Shown here: piece after piece, positions 7,149 to 16,573 of the stretch
Position numbering within the stretch: the stretch's first letter is position 1
Layout: each line of letters begins with the position of its first letter
NCBI RefSeq assembly: GCF_002743335.1
Contig: NZ_PDZB01000005.1
Location: 98,745-162,744, forward strand
Origin: Sporosarcina sp. P32b
Lineage (GTDB): Bacteria; Bacillota; Bacilli; Bacillales_A; Planococcaceae
DNA: 64,000 nt
Reading direction: 5' to 3'
Made by a program: the position numbers and the translations under genes
Notes under the pieces: model-generated
What the model was told of the DNA's origin: nothing
Database searches by the model: none
The model's input: only the letters and a program-made list of their open reading frames with translations

Positions 7149-8885
7149 ATGAATGCTCAAGTAAAACCTAAAGGATCCGTTAAAAACTTTATGAGCCTGG
7201 TCAAGACATTGCATTGGCCGGTAGCTGTAACAATCTTTGCCCTCTTGTTATCCCTAGTTGAAACAGCTGCGGGACTAGCTGTGCCACTGATTACTAAAGA
7301 TTTAGTGGACTCGTTTACAAGTGAATTATTGAACTGGAAAACGGGTGTTTTTCTGCTCGTTTTATTCGTGGTACAAGCAATCGCCGGAGGTTTCTCCTAC
7401 TATATGCTAGCCTTTATCGGTGAGACGGTAGTTGCGGATTTGCGTAATCAATTATGGCAAAAAGTACTGCGCTTACCTGTTCCATATTTTGATCGAAATG
7501 AAACGGGTGAAACGATGAGTCGGATTACGCAAGATACGACCGTATTAAAATCCCTTGTTTCAGAGCACCTAGTATCGTTCATCTCGGGGATGATTTCGAT
7601 TGTTGGGGCGATCATTATTTTATTGGTACTCGATTGGAAGATGACGATTATCATGTTGATCAGTGTGCCTGTAAGTATGGCGATCTTGTATCCGCTTGGG
7701 CGCCTAATGCACAAAGTAGCAAAAGCGACACAGGCTGAGATGGCAAAATTTTCGGGGCATCTTGGCCGTGTGCTTGGAGATATCCGTTTAGTGAAAGCAT
7801 ACCGCGCAGAACCTACTGAAGGAGAGAAAGGCAAAGTTGCCATTCAATCGCTATTCCGATATGGGCTGAAAGAAGCGAAAATCCAGGCGGTTATTTCACC
7901 TATCATGATGTTGACGATGATGGGTATCCTAGTAGTGATTCTCGGATATGGAGGAGCTCAAGTTGCAAAAGGAGAATTATCTGCAGGAACGTTGGTTGCA
8001 ATTATTTTCTTGCTATTTCAGATTATCGTGCCGTTCGCACAAATGGCTCAATTTTTCACTTCATTTCAAAAAGCAGTAGGGGCGACAGAAAGAATTCAAG
8101 GGATTCTGCGAATGAATTCTGAGCCGTCTGACGGTGAACGTTCATCGGAGACGGAAGGTGCCATTGCATTTTCAAATGTTCATTTTTCATATGAAGAGGG
8201 AAAAGGAGTAGTGAACGGAATTTCATTCATTGCTGAGAAAGGAACTGTAACGGCATTCGTCGGACCAAGCGGTGGAGGGAAGACCACAATCTTTTCCTTG
8301 ATGGAGAGATTTTATCAACCGACTGCGGGGGAAATACGGCTTGGAGCAGATCCAATCCAAATGATTCCGTTATCTGATTGGCGCCAACGTATAGGTTACG
8401 TATCGCAGGAAAGCCCGTTATTGAGCGGAACCATAGTAGATAATATTGCGTACGGTTTGGAAAAGAGACCACCCCTTGAACAGATCATTGAAGCGGCAAA
8501 AGCAGCCAATGCGTATACATTCATCAAAGATATGCCGGATCAATTTGATACGATGGTAGGAGAGCGTGGTATGAAGTTATCAGGCGGCCAGCGCCAACGT
8601 ATTGCGATCGCGCGTGCCTTATTGCATAACCCTGAGATTTTATTATTAGATGAAGCTACATCGAATTTAGATAGCGGTTCGGAGACACATGTACAAGAAG
8701 CATTACGCCACTTGATGCAAGGCAGAACTACGCTTATTATTGCACACCGGCTGGCAACTGTAGTGCATGCGGATCAATTACTGTTTTTAGAGAATGGACA
8801 GATTACCGGTAGAGGAAATCACGCCGAACTATTGAAAACACATGATCTTTACCGTGAATTTGCGAGAGGACAAGGATTGGCGTGA
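7149..8885 (+). CDS. bmrA: BmrA-type multidrug ABC exporter (half transporter)
   Basis: This is a 578-residue fused transporter. An N-terminal type IV exporter membrane domain with six helices (about residues 20-320) is followed by an ATPase domain. Walker A GPSGGGKTT starts at residue 372; YVSQESPLLSGTI, LSGGQRQRIAIARALL, ILLLDEATSNLD and the H-loop IIAHRLATV follow. Similarity to B. subtilis BmrA runs along the full length, including PVPYFDRNETGETMSRIT. It works as a homodimer in the cytoplasmic membrane; the substrate range is not visible. It is probably co-transcribed with the upstream glycosylase gene and the downstream mpg gene, 21 bases away. Confidence 0.85.
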   Translation: MNAQVKPKGSVKNFMSLVKTLHWPVAVTIFALLLSLVETAAGLAVPLITKDLVDSFTSELLNWKTGVFLLVLFVVQAIAGGFSYYMLAFIGETVVADLRNQLWQKVLRLPVPYFDRNETGETMSRITQDTTVLKSLVSEHLVSFISGMISIVGAIIILLVLDWKMTIIMLISVPVSMAILYPLGRLMHKVAKATQAEMAKFSGHLGRVLGDIRLVKAYRAEPTEGEKGKVAIQSLFRYGLKEAKIQAVISPIMMLTMMGILVVILGYGGAQVAKGELSAGTLVAIIFLLFQIIVPFAQMAQFFTSFQKAVGATERIQGILRMNSEPSDGERSSETEGAIAFSNVHFSYEEGKGVVNGISFIAEKGTVTAFVGPSGGGKTTIFSLMERFYQPTAGEIRLGADPIQMIPLSDWRQRIGYVSQESPLLSGTIVDNIAYGLEKRPPLEQIIEAAKAANAYTFIKDMPDQFDTMVGERGMKLSGGQRQRIAIARALLHNPEILLLDEATSNLDSGSETHVQEALRHLMQGRTTLIIAHRLATVVHADQLLFLENGQITGRGNHAELLKTHDLYREFARGQGLA

Positions 8886-8906
8886 AAACTGAAGGGAGAA
8901 GAAAAT

Positions 8907-9503
8907 ATGTATGAACCGATTGATTCATCTTTCTTTAATGTACCCGTACTCGAACTTGCTCGTAATTTAGTCGGACAATATATTGTCCATGAGCAACCTG
9001 AAGGATTATCAGTGGTGAGAATTGTGGAAACAGAAGCGTATCACGGAGCTGAAGACCGTGCTGCGCATAGTTATGGCAATCGGAGAACGAAGCGCACAGA
9101 AGTGATGTTTGGCCGTCCTGGTTCTGTCTATACATATCAGATGCATACCCACACACTAATGAATGTTGTCTGTGCACAAGAGGGAACACCGCATGCTGTG
9201 TTACTACGGGCGGGCGAACCAATAGAGGGAGTAAGTCATATGCAACAACGCCGCGGCATACACATTAAGAAAGAAACGGATCTTACAAATGGGCCCGGCA
9301 AGCTCTCCAAAGCTCTTGGCGTGACGATGGCATACTACGGCCATCATTGGACACAGAGGCCTCTCTATATAGCAGAAGGCTTTCCACAGGCTGAAATAGA
9401 AGCGGGTCCGCGGGTAGGGATTGGCAACACTGGTGAAGCCGTGCATTATCCTTGGCGTTTCTATGAAAAAGACAACCCGTTCGTCTCAAAATACAGAAAA
9501 TAG
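8907..9503 (+). CDS. mpg: 3-methyladenine (alkyladenine) DNA glycosylase, AAG/MPG family
   Basis: A 198-residue base-excision repair enzyme that removes alkylated purines. The AAG fold signatures are present: ARNLVGQYIV, the catalytic IVETEAYHGAEDRAAHSYG, the DNA-intercalating MHTHTLMNVV region, and LTNGPGKLSKALG. Its length matches bacterial AAG proteins. AGGGAGAAG precedes the ATG. It follows bmrA by 21 bases, so the block carries two base-excision glycosylases around an exporter. Confidence 0.9.
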   Translation: MYEPIDSSFFNVPVLELARNLVGQYIVHEQPEGLSVVRIVETEAYHGAEDRAAHSYGNRRTKRTEVMFGRPGSVYTYQMHTHTLMNVVCAQEGTPHAVLLRAGEPIEGVSHMQQRRGIHIKKETDLTNGPGKLSKALGVTMAYYGHHWTQRPLYIAEGFPQAEIEAGPRVGIGNTGEAVHYPWRFYEKDNPFVSKYRK

Positions 9504-9554
9504 ATTATAGAACATCTCGAATTTGTGTGGTTATAGAGAAGAATAGGGGAAATT

Positions 9555-10604
9555 ATGAAGAAAATATTGAGAATGGGTAGTGCGTTTATTGGGATTATCG
9601 TAGGGGCGGGATTTGCTTCCGGTAATGAAATCATGACGTATTTTACGAGTTTCGGTTACTTAGGCATGATTGGCGCAGTGATTTGTACGGCACTATTCGC
9701 TTACTTAGGCATGACATTAACACGTCTTGGAAGTCGAATGCGAACACCTTCACATAAAGAAGTGATTTATAAAATTAGTGGCCGCTACTTAGGTGTAATT
9801 GTGGATGGTATTATCATTTTTACCCTATTTGGCGTGGGTGTAGTGATGCTAGCGGGTGCCGGTGCCAACTTACATCAGCAATTTGGCTTGCCGACGTTTG
9901 TAGGTAGTTTGCTTATGATCATCTTGGTGTTCTTGACGATATTATTAAATGTAGATAAAGTGGTGGCTATAATCGGGAGTGTGACACCGTTTTTAATTAT
10001 TACAGTAGTTGCCGTATCTGTTTACAGTATCGTCACGATGGATACAACATTCGCAGTTCTTGATCCTGTTGCAAAAGCATTGCCAACGACATTGCCTAAC
10101 TGGTTCATATCCGCAATTAACTATGTGTCATTTAATATTGCGGTAGGCGCTTCAATGGCTATTGTCATGGGTGGGGCGGAAAAAGATGAAAAGATTGCAG
10201 CACGGGGTGGATTTGTAGGGGGGCTTGTGTTAGGTATTTTAATTCTGTTAAGTCACTTGGCTATTTTTTCACAAGTGGAAAATGTGGCGGGAGCAGATTT
10301 ACCGATGCTTGCCATTATCAATAATATTTCACCAATCTTTGCGATCTTCATGGCAGTTATTTTATACGGCATGATCTTCAATACAGCAGTTAGTATGTTC
10401 TATGCGTTTGGTGCTCGCTTCATTCAAAGTGGAACGATGAAGTTTAAGCTGTTTGTAGCATTTTCATTAGTAATAGGCTATGCATTAAGCTTTTTTGGAT
10501 TTACAAAATTGGTCAATACACTGTATCCGGTTGTTGGCTATTTAGGTCTGTTTTTAGTAATTGCACTCATTAGGGCTTCGATTCGTATGCCAAAGAGAAT
10601 ATAA
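9555..10604 (+). CDS. YkvI-family membrane transporter-like protein
   Basis: A 349-residue protein with about ten hydrophobic helices that begins GSAFIGIIVGAGFASGNEIMTYF, the characteristic opening of the YkvI family (LeuT/APC-fold relatives). The GAGFASG motif resembles the unwound substrate-binding helix of APC-superfamily transporters. No substrate can be assigned. It follows mpg by 51 bases and ends at a bidirectional terminator shared with hmp. Confidence 0.75.
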   Translation: MKKILRMGSAFIGIIVGAGFASGNEIMTYFTSFGYLGMIGAVICTALFAYLGMTLTRLGSRMRTPSHKEVIYKISGRYLGVIVDGIIIFTLFGVGVVMLAGAGANLHQQFGLPTFVGSLLMIILVFLTILLNVDKVVAIIGSVTPFLIITVVAVSVYSIVTMDTTFAVLDPVAKALPTTLPNWFISAINYVSFNIAVGASMAIVMGGAEKDEKIAARGGFVGGLVLGILILLSHLAIFSQVENVAGADLPMLAIINNISPIFAIFMAVILYGMIFNTAVSMFYAFGARFIQSGTMKFKLFVAFSLVIGYALSFFGFTKLVNTLYPVVGYLGLFLVIALIRASIRMPKRI

Positions 10605-10608
10605 AAAT

Positions 10609-10639
10609 ACCCCCGCGAATGATTCATTCGCGGGGGTTG
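10609..10639. terminator. Bidirectional terminator between the ykvI-like gene and hmp
   Basis: A long GC-rich stem (acccccgcgaatga / tcattcgcgggggt) has A residues on the left and T residues on the right, so it can stop both convergent transcripts. Confidence 0.92.
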
Positions 10640-10646
10640 TTTCTGC

Positions 10647-11834
10647 TTAAACAGATTGTAATTGAAGTGCTACAGCCGGGCCGAAGAACTCGAAGTGAAG
10701 TTTATCTTCAGGTATACCCATAGCAGTAAGTTGTTGCAGTACGAACTCCATGAAGCCAGTTGGTCCACATACATAGACATCGCTGCCCGCAATAACGTTT
10801 TGTTCTAGGAACTCACGTGTGAACATGCCGTCTCCCTCTTCTGAATAAAGAGCTTTGTACGTAGAGTTCGGTAGTTTTGCATTTAATTGCTCTAGTTTAT
10901 TCGCAAATGCTTGTTGACTACGTGTACGTGCGGAGTGCAAGAATGCTACTTCACGTTCTGGAGACAAGTCTGCAATAGTTGAATACATAGCTTTCATTGG
11001 TGTAATACCAACTCCACCACTGATTAAAGTAACAGGTGCTGTACCAGTAGGATCTAAGTAGAAGTCACCTGCTGGTGGGCTCACTTCCACGATGTCGCCT
11101 ACACTCGCATTTTCATGCAAGTAGCATGATACTACGCCGTTTGGTGATAATGTATCTTCGCGTTTAACCGAGATACGGAAAGTCTCATCGTTTGATTTTT
11201 GAGACAAGCTGTACTGGCGGTTGACAATATTTTTCGCGCCTGGGATTTCCATACGAATCGTAATGTATTGTCCTGGCAAATAGTATGGTAATTTTTTGCC
11301 GTCAACAGGTTTTAAGTAAAATGAAGTAATGACGTCACTTTCTTCTACTTTGTCAATGATTTCAAAGTCTTTGAATAAGTGCCATCCGCCATCGGATTTC
11401 TCTGTATTCGCATACATATCTTTTTCTACACCGATGAATGCGCCAGCAATTACACCGTAAGCGGCTTCCCATGCATCCATAATTTCAGGAGTCGCTGCAT
11501 CGCCAAGTACTTCTTTGATGGCTTTTAACAGATACTCTCCGACAATTGGATAATGTTCCGGCAAGATTCCAAGAGATACGTGCTTATGCGCGATTTGTAC
11601 AACAACCGGTAGAATGGCTTCTAGGTTATCGATATGTTGCGCTGCTGCGTATACTGTGTTTGCAAGAGCTGTTTGCTGACGCCCTTGGGATTGATTAGCG
11701 TGGTTGAATATATCTAATAATTCTGGATGAGCCACGAACATGTTTTTATAGAATACTGTAGTAATAGCTGTTCCGTGTTCCTCTAATACTGGTACTGTGG
11801 ATTTAATAACGTCGATAGTTTTTTGATCTAACAT
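10647..11834 (-). CDS. hmp: Flavohaemoglobin, nitric oxide dioxygenase
   Basis: A 395-residue cytoplasmic enzyme that oxidises NO to nitrate using O2 and NAD(P)H. The globin domain (about 1-138) has TyrB10 at 29, GlnE7 at 53, proximal His85 and its partners Tyr95 and Glu137. The FAD domain carries RQYSLSQ and the NAD domain GVGITPM and VCGPTGFM; the C-terminus FEFFGP is typical. The divergent neighbour nsrR encodes the NO-sensing repressor of hmp. Upstream are a consensus -10, an NsrR-like site over it, and an FNR-type site at -41.5, suggesting anaerobic activation plus NO-relieved repression. Confidence 0.95.
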   Translation of the reverse strand: MLDQKTIDVIKSTVPVLEEHGTAITTVFYKNMFVAHPELLDIFNHANQSQGRQQTALANTVYAAAQHIDNLEAILPVVVQIAHKHVSLGILPEHYPIVGEYLLKAIKEVLGDAATPEIMDAWEAAYGVIAGAFIGVEKDMYANTEKSDGGWHLFKDFEIIDKVEESDVITSFYLKPVDGKKLPYYLPGQYITIRMEIPGAKNIVNRQYSLSQKSNDETFRISVKREDTLSPNGVVSCYLHENASVGDIVEVSPPAGDFYLDPTGTAPVTLISGGVGITPMKAMYSTIADLSPEREVAFLHSARTRSQQAFANKLEQLNAKLPNSTYKALYSEEGDGMFTREFLEQNVIAGSDVYVCGPTGFMEFVLQQLTAMGIPEDKLHFEFFGPAVALQLQSV

Positions 11835-11892
11835 TTATAATGCACAACCTCTCCGTATTTGATATCTCTATCATAAATCAATTTGAATCCAA

Positions 11893-11915
11893 AAGATACA
11901 TTATAAATACATGTT
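11893..11915 (-). promoter_or_regulatory. NsrR-like operator overlapping the hmp -10
   Basis: The sequence from AAGATACATT to AATACATGTT forms an imperfect inverted repeat of the NsrR type (ATGTATTTA-like half sites read on the minus strand). It covers the predicted hmp -10 and transcription start. The assignment rests on the motif plus the adjacent nsrR gene. Confidence 0.5.
11900..11905 (-). promoter_or_regulatory. Predicted hmp -10 element
   Basis: On the minus strand this is TATAAT, putting the start near 11893. There is no recognisable -35 hexamer at 16-18 bases, which is usual for activator-dependent promoters. Confidence 0.5.
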
Positions 11916-11926
11916 TAAAAAAGAAA

Positions 11927-11942
11927 TGTGAATGTTGTCACA
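11927..11942. promoter_or_regulatory. FNR-type (CRP/FNR family) binding site at hmp
   Basis: TGTGA-N6-TCACA is a perfect match to the Bacillus FNR consensus. Its centre, between 11934 and 11935, lies at -41.5 relative to the start predicted from the hmp -10, the standard class II activator position. Confidence 0.6.
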
Positions 11943-12012
11943 TTCTATTCAAAAAGTAGTCAGGCTTTTGCCTGAAATGCTCAGTGTCAATCAATGATTT
12001 TTCGATTGAAAA

Positions 12013-12021
12013 TGCTATAAT
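12013..12021 (+). promoter_or_regulatory. Extended -10 promoter of nsrR
   Basis: TGCTATAAT is a perfect extended -10 (TGn-TATAAT); no good -35 is needed or seen. Transcription would start near 12028, about 20 bases before the nsrR ATG. Confidence 0.6.
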
Positions 12022-12048
12022 GGGGAGGGAGTAGAAAGTGGTGATATT

Positions 12049-12495
12049 ATGCGTTTAACGATGTATACAGATTATTCGCTGCGAGTTCTGATTTTTTTAG
12101 CTACTAAGCAATCGGATAAATTATCCACTGTTCAAGAAATCTCGGATGCTTATCAAATCTCGAAAAATCACCTCACCAAAATAGTCCATGAGTTAGGAAA
12201 ACTGGAATTGATTGAAACCATTCGTGGTCGTGGTGGTGGAATTCGTCTCAGTGTTGATCCAAATAGCATTAATGTAGGGGAACTAGTTCGAAAAACAGAA
12301 GACGATTTTCACTTAGTCGAATGTTTTGATCCAAATAAAAATATGTGTGTGTTATCGCAGGCCTGCCAGCTAAGGGGTGTATTATATGAAGCACTTCAAG
12401 CGTACTTCGCAGTGCTAGACCGTTACACGATTGCTGATTTCCTTCACAATAAGGAAGAAATACATTCTTTACTATTTCCCACTAGTCAATCCTGA
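12049..12495 (+). CDS. nsrR: NO-sensing Rrf2-family repressor
   Basis: A 148-residue Rrf2 winged-helix regulator that closely resembles B. subtilis NsrR (start MxLTxYTDYSLRVLIFLA; ETIRGRGGGIRL wing; RKTEDDF). Cys92, Cys100 and Cys106 are in the right places to hold the [4Fe-4S] cluster that NO destroys, releasing repression. It is divergent from hmp, its classic target. No strong ribosome site directly precedes the ATG; GGGAGGGAG lies 18 bases upstream, so translation may be weak. Confidence 0.93.
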   Translation: MRLTMYTDYSLRVLIFLATKQSDKLSTVQEISDAYQISKNHLTKIVHELGKLELIETIRGRGGGIRLSVDPNSINVGELVRKTEDDFHLVECFDPNKNMCVLSQACQLRGVLYEALQAYFAVLDRYTIADFLHNKEEIHSLLFPTSQS

Positions 12496-12548
12496 ATAGT
12501 GTGGTAGAATATAGTGAGTAAACATAGTGAAATAGGAGGAATTAAAAA

Positions 12549-13475
12549 ATGTCAAAAGTGTTAGTCATTGGGCATAAAAACCCGGATACAGATTCTATCG
12601 CATCTGCGATTACGTATGCCTATCTCAAGCAACAAATCGGAGTGGATGCAGAAGCTGTCCGTCTAGGAAATATTACAAAAGAAACAGCGTATGCGCTTGA
12701 AACATTTGGTTTTGAAGCACCACGCTTAATTGAAAAAGCGGCACCTGAAACATCTCAAGTCATCTTAGTCGATCATAATGAGAAACAACAAAGTGTGGAT
12801 GACTTGGATGATGTACAAGTGTTGGAAGTGATTGATCATCACCGTATCGCGAACTTCCAGACAAGCGATCCATTGTATTATCGCGCGGAGCCAGTAGGTT
12901 GTACGGCAACGATTTTGAACAAATTATTCAAAGAGCATGGCATTGCAATTCCAAAGAACATTGCGGGCTTAATGCTTTCTGCAATTGTATCGGATTCATT
13001 ATTATTCAAATCTCCAACATTTACAGATCAAGACAAGACAGCAGCTGAAGAACTTGCTACGATTGCAGAAGTAGATGCCGCTGTCTACGGTTTGGACATG
13101 TTGAAAGCTGGAGCAGACTTAAGCTCTATACCTGTAAAGGATTTGGCTAGTCTGGATTCGAAAGAGTTTGTATTCGGTGATGTGAAAATGGAAATCGCAC
13201 AAGTAAATGCAGTAGACTTGCAAGATATCCTTGGTCGACAAGACGAACTAGAAGCGGAATTAAATGAAGTAATCGAACAAAAAGGGCTAGATTTATTCCT
13301 GTTTGTTGTGACGGATATCATCAATAGCGATTCTGTTATCATTGCGCTAGGAAAAGAAGCTGAACGTGCAGGATCTGCATTTAATGTGGCATTCAATAAT
13401 AATTCGGCATTGTTAAAAGGTATTGTTTCACGTAAGAAGCAAATTGTGCCTGTATTGACTGAAGCACTTTCGTAA
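12549..13475 (+). CDS. ppaC: Manganese-dependent inorganic pyrophosphatase (family II)
   Basis: A 308-residue cytoplasmic DHH-family enzyme that hydrolyses pyrophosphate to phosphate. The N-terminal domain has [10 protein letters not shown] (His9, Asp13, Asp15), VDHNE and the DHH signature [16 protein letters not shown] follows; the C-terminal DHHA2 domain has the substrate-binding SRKKQ near the end. AGGAGG precedes the ATG at good spacing. It is a single gene between nsrR and a bidirectional terminator. Confidence 0.95.
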   Translation: MSKVLVIGHKNPDTDSIASAITYAYLKQQIGVDAEAVRLGNITKETAYALETFGFEAPRLIEKAAPETSQVILVDHNEKQQSVDDLDDVQVLEVIDHHRIANFQTSDPLYYRAEPVGCTATILNKLFKEHGIAIPKNIAGLMLSAIVSDSLLFKSPTFTDQDKTAAEELATIAEVDAAVYGLDMLKAGADLSSIPVKDLASLDSKEFVFGDVKMEIAQVNAVDLQDILGRQDELEAELNEVIEQKGLDLFLFVVTDIINSDSVIIALGKEAERAGSAFNVAFNNNSALLKGIVSRKKQIVPVLTEALS

Positions 13476-13482
13476 TCCCCAT

Positions 13483-13528
13483 ACTGTCATGGAAATCGGT
13501 AGCCCGATCTTCTATGACAGTTTTTTTA
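13483..13528. terminator. Bidirectional terminator between ppaC and the Rieske oxidoreductase gene
   Basis: An outer stem actgtcat / atgacagt and an inner stem atcgg / ccgat are followed by seven T. The T tract overlaps the stop codon of the convergent gene. Confidence 0.85.
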
Positions 13529-14905
13529 TCCTAAATCTAGAGGCTGTGTGGCAGGACCTTCTAACACGGTTCCATCCGCACGAAAACGTGATCCATGACA
13601 CGGACAGTCCCACGTTTGGTCTCCTTTATTCCAACGGGTGCGGCATCCCATATGCGTACAGATAGGGGAGTCAGTCCGCGCAATATGGCCACCAGCAAAC
13701 TCCTTTACCGTACGTCCCGCTAATAGTAAAGCGCGACTAGATAAAGAGCCGAAATCTGTTCTGCCAGGAGAGAATAACTCGCTCGCGGCATTCGAGCGAC
13801 CGACAATCGCATCCGAGATAATTTCCGCACAAGCTAAGGAATTAGATAATCCCCATTTTCGATAGCCAGTACTAATATAGACGTCTGGCGAAGACTTTGA
13901 AATAGCTCCTGCATAAGGCACTAAATCAGGTGTGGACGGATCTTGAGCCGACCATTTGTAGACAACTTCAGGATGCCCCAAAGTCGTTTTTATATCCTCT
14001 GTTAGGCTGTCGTAATGTAGTTGAGTTTCTTTTTCCGAGCCAGCAGGATGAGATTGAGCGCATAGCAACAAGTAAGATTGGTCATCGATCGTCGCTGTCC
14101 GTATCGAGCGTTTCGGCTCATCAACCGAGATATATTGATGATCAAACGGAGTATCTGTTTTTGCCGCGGCGATATAGGAGCGCTCGACATCCAGTTTAAG
14201 AATTTGCATGCCTTCTAGTGCTTCAATTGGATAATGGGAACAGATAACTAGTTGTCGATAACTGACTACTTTAGATGAAGACAGTTTGACAAAATGACGA
14301 TCCGTATCCAGAGCAGCTACTTGTGCATGTTCAAAAATACGTGCACCTTGTTTCACAGCGAGCTGTGCTAATTGTTGCCCAAAACGTACTGGATGTATTT
14401 GAGCTTCGTCTTCAATCAGTAAAGTGTGAGCTGTTTCAAAAGGTAAATAGGATGCATTGCCTGCAAGTGTAAATGGAATCCCAATCGCTTCATATGCCTT
14501 TTTCTCTGCCAATAAGCGTTCCGTACCTTCAGCTGTTTGGGAATATAGCGCGGAGTGTGCAGTTTGTAGCTGATCCGCCTCCGCAATAGATCGAGCGAAA
14601 TCAACAGCCTGTTCATTTGCATTGAAATATTGTTTTGCGCTCTCCACACCAAACTGTTCAATCATGTCCGCGTATACTAAGTCATGTTGGGCGGTTAATT
14701 TACCTGTAGAATTTCCCGTTGCTCCATGCAATAAACTGTTTTTCTCAAGCAACACAACGTCCTTTCCTTGTTTAGATAAAAAATGAGCATTTGCTATACC
14801 GCTCAACCCGCCTCCGATGATTAACACATCACAAGTTATATCATCATCTACTGTTGGATATGCGGACTTTGGATAAGCGGTGGCAAGCCATAAAGATTCA
14901 TTCAT
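13526..14905 (-). CDS. FAD-dependent oxidoreductase with C-terminal Rieske [2Fe-2S] domain
   Basis: A 459-residue two-domain protein. The N-terminal DAO-type flavoprotein has the dinucleotide-binding GGGLSGIANAHFL near residue 31 and VVLLEKN. The C-terminal Rieske domain (about 375-459) has both cluster motifs, CTHMGC and CPCH, 15 residues apart. The architecture matches B. subtilis YhfW-like proteins. A role in oxidising an amine or acting as a redox carrier is plausible, but the substrate is unknown. The last codon overlaps the shared terminator. Confidence 0.85.
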   Translation of the reverse strand: MNESLWLATAYPKSAYPTVDDDITCDVLIIGGGLSGIANAHFLSKQGKDVVLLEKNSLLHGATGNSTGKLTAQHDLVYADMIEQFGVESAKQYFNANEQAVDFARSIAEADQLQTAHSALYSQTAEGTERLLAEKKAYEAIGIPFTLAGNASYLPFETAHTLLIEDEAQIHPVRFGQQLAQLAVKQGARIFEHAQVAALDTDRHFVKLSSSKVVSYRQLVICSHYPIEALEGMQILKLDVERSYIAAAKTDTPFDHQYISVDEPKRSIRTATIDDQSYLLLCAQSHPAGSEKETQLHYDSLTEDIKTTLGHPEVVYKWSAQDPSTPDLVPYAGAISKSSPDVYISTGYRKWGLSNSLACAEIISDAIVGRSNAASELFSPGRTDFGSLSSRALLLAGRTVKEFAGGHIARTDSPICTHMGCRTRWNKGDQTWDCPCHGSRFRADGTVLEGPATQPLDLG

Positions 14906-15004
14906 TCCGACACCTCATTCTGTAAAATTACATAGCCCAAGCATTAACATTGTTGCCAACTTTACTTGAATCTAAAATAGAGAATAGAAAGGTGGGGCAA
15001 AAAA

Positions 15005-15715
15005 ATGAAAATTGAAGTATGGTCGGATTATGTTTGTCCGTTTTGCTATATTGGAAAAAGACGTTTGGAGCATGCTTTGAAACAATTAGGACTGGAGGAA
15101 ACATCAGAGGTTGTATTCAAGGCGTATCAGCTAGATCCGAATACACCAGTAGCTTCAGACCTATCAGTAGTGGAAGGATTAGCCGGTAAATATAATGTCA
15201 GCAAACAACAAGCGGAAAACATGATGACAAATATAGAGGAACAAGCAAAAACGGTTGATCTTCACTATCAAGTGGATAAAATGAAAACATCTAATACGTT
15301 CGATGCACATCGTCTAGCGAAATTCGCTAAGTCACACGACGTAGAGAAGGAAGTAACAGAACGTCTTTTGCATGGCTACTTCGTGGAAGGAGAGCGTATC
15401 GATACGGAAGAAGTCCTCGTAGCGATCGCAACAGAAGTTGGATTGGATGCTCAGAAAACTAAAGAGATGCTGTATAGTAATGATTACGGGGATGAAGTAA
15501 AAAACGATATCAAAGAAGCGCAGGAAATTGGTGTCCAAGGTGTACCGTTCTTCGTAATTAATCGTAAATATGCTATAAGTGGAGCGCAACCTACAGAAGC
15601 ATTTGTTGAAGCGCTTGAAAAGATTGCTAAGGAAGAGGGAATGGCGAAACCTAAGTTGCAAGTACTCGGTACAGATGAAGGCGGGCTATGTGATGATGGG
15701 GCATGTGATATCTAA
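15005..15715 (+). CDS. DsbA-family (FrnE-like) thiol oxidoreductase
   Basis: A 236-residue protein with a thioredoxin-fold CPFC active site at residues 11-14 and an inserted helical domain, ending in the cis-Pro loop GVQGVPFFVINRKY. There is no signal peptide, so it is cytoplasmic like FrnE/YwbO proteins. The C-terminal tail adds two cysteines (GLCDDGACDI). Such proteins are disulfide isomerase-like or glutathione transferase kappa-like; the substrate is not known. A purine-rich ribosome site (AAAGGTGGGG) precedes the ATG. Confidence 0.87.
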   Translation: MKIEVWSDYVCPFCYIGKRRLEHALKQLGLEETSEVVFKAYQLDPNTPVASDLSVVEGLAGKYNVSKQQAENMMTNIEEQAKTVDLHYQVDKMKTSNTFDAHRLAKFAKSHDVEKEVTERLLHGYFVEGERIDTEEVLVAIATEVGLDAQKTKEMLYSNDYGDEVKNDIKEAQEIGVQGVPFFVINRKYAISGAQPTEAFVEALEKIAKEEGMAKPKLQVLGTDEGGLCDDGACDI

Positions 15716-15750
15716 AAAATAATAAACACAATAGGTAAACTGTTTTAAAT

Positions 15751-15803
15751 GACTGAAGAAAACTCTGAAGAATGAAGTGGAGTTTTGTCTTCAGTCTTAT
15801 TTA
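15751..15803. terminator. Inverted repeat, probable bidirectional terminator between dsbA-like and yceI
   Basis: GACTGAAG and ACTC pair with GAGT and CTTCAGTC across a loop; T-rich sequence follows on the plus strand and on the minus strand. Confidence 0.65.
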
Positions 15804-15891
15804 TGATGGATCTTGTTTCTGTTCCGCAACAGTACGTTAGTTTTGTAAGTGGAATGGGTCCCGCTGGAACGTCAATTAAAGGTGCTTTCTG

Positions 15892-16407
15892 TTATCTTGC
15901 GTCCTTACAAATTACAATCGACATATTGATATCAATTATATCCCCAACCATTACCCCGCCAGCTTCGATTGCACGATTCCACATTAATCCGAAATCTTTT
16001 CGTTTGATTTTACCCTCAACGAGATAAGTAGCGCCGAATACGGTAACTTCTTGAGGGGTGATATAGAAAATGGCTCTTTTTGTCGTGTTTTTAACAGTCA
16101 AGTTTCCTGACAGTAGATATATACCGTCTGTATCGCTGTATATTGCTCGGGAAGTGAATGTCATTTCGGGAAAAATTTCAGCATCAAAAAAGTCTCCGGA
16201 GCATAGATGTAGATCACGGTCTCTATTCTTCGTCTGGATGGAAGAAACGATTACTCGAAAACTAATCTTCGTTTTCATTAGATCCGCTATGTTACCTTGT
16301 AATTCTCCTGAAAACTCTTCAAACGTTCCTGTGACAGTTGTTACCATCATGTGTGGGACGGAAAAGCCGACAGTGGACGCGATAGGATCTACCTTCCATG
16401 TATTCAC
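15892..16407 (-). CDS. YceI-like lipid-binding domain protein
   Basis: A 171-residue YceI-family beta-barrel (lipocalin-like) protein. It opens WKVDPIASTVGFSVPHMM and has DADSIxTxxRDRDxHLxSxDFFDAE-like sequence and NLTVKNTTK, all family hallmarks. It has no signal peptide, as in many Firmicutes members. Two in-frame GTG codons occur: the first (16413) almost touches AAGGAGG, while the second (16407) is spaced about seven bases from it, so I start there. The family binds long isoprenoid-like lipids; its role here is unknown. Confidence 0.85.
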   Translation of the reverse strand: MNTWKVDPIASTVGFSVPHMMVTTVTGTFEEFSGELQGNIADLMKTKISFRVIVSSIQTKNRDRDLHLCSGDFFDAEIFPEMTFTSRAIYSDTDGIYLLSGNLTVKNTTKRAIFYITPQEVTVFGATYLVEGKIKRKDFGLMWNRAIEAGGVMVGDIIDINMSIVICKDAR

Positions 16408-16573
16408 TTTCACTCCTCCTTGTGGATATTTAAGTAGCTAAACTGTAATTGAAAAAACGCCAAAAGTCAAAATGAAAAACCTTGTCAAAAGGACCGTTTG
16501 CAAGCATACTAATAGATGGATAAGATTGTTTCCGTAAAACTGGAGACACGTATACTGAAAGGACTTGATGTAG

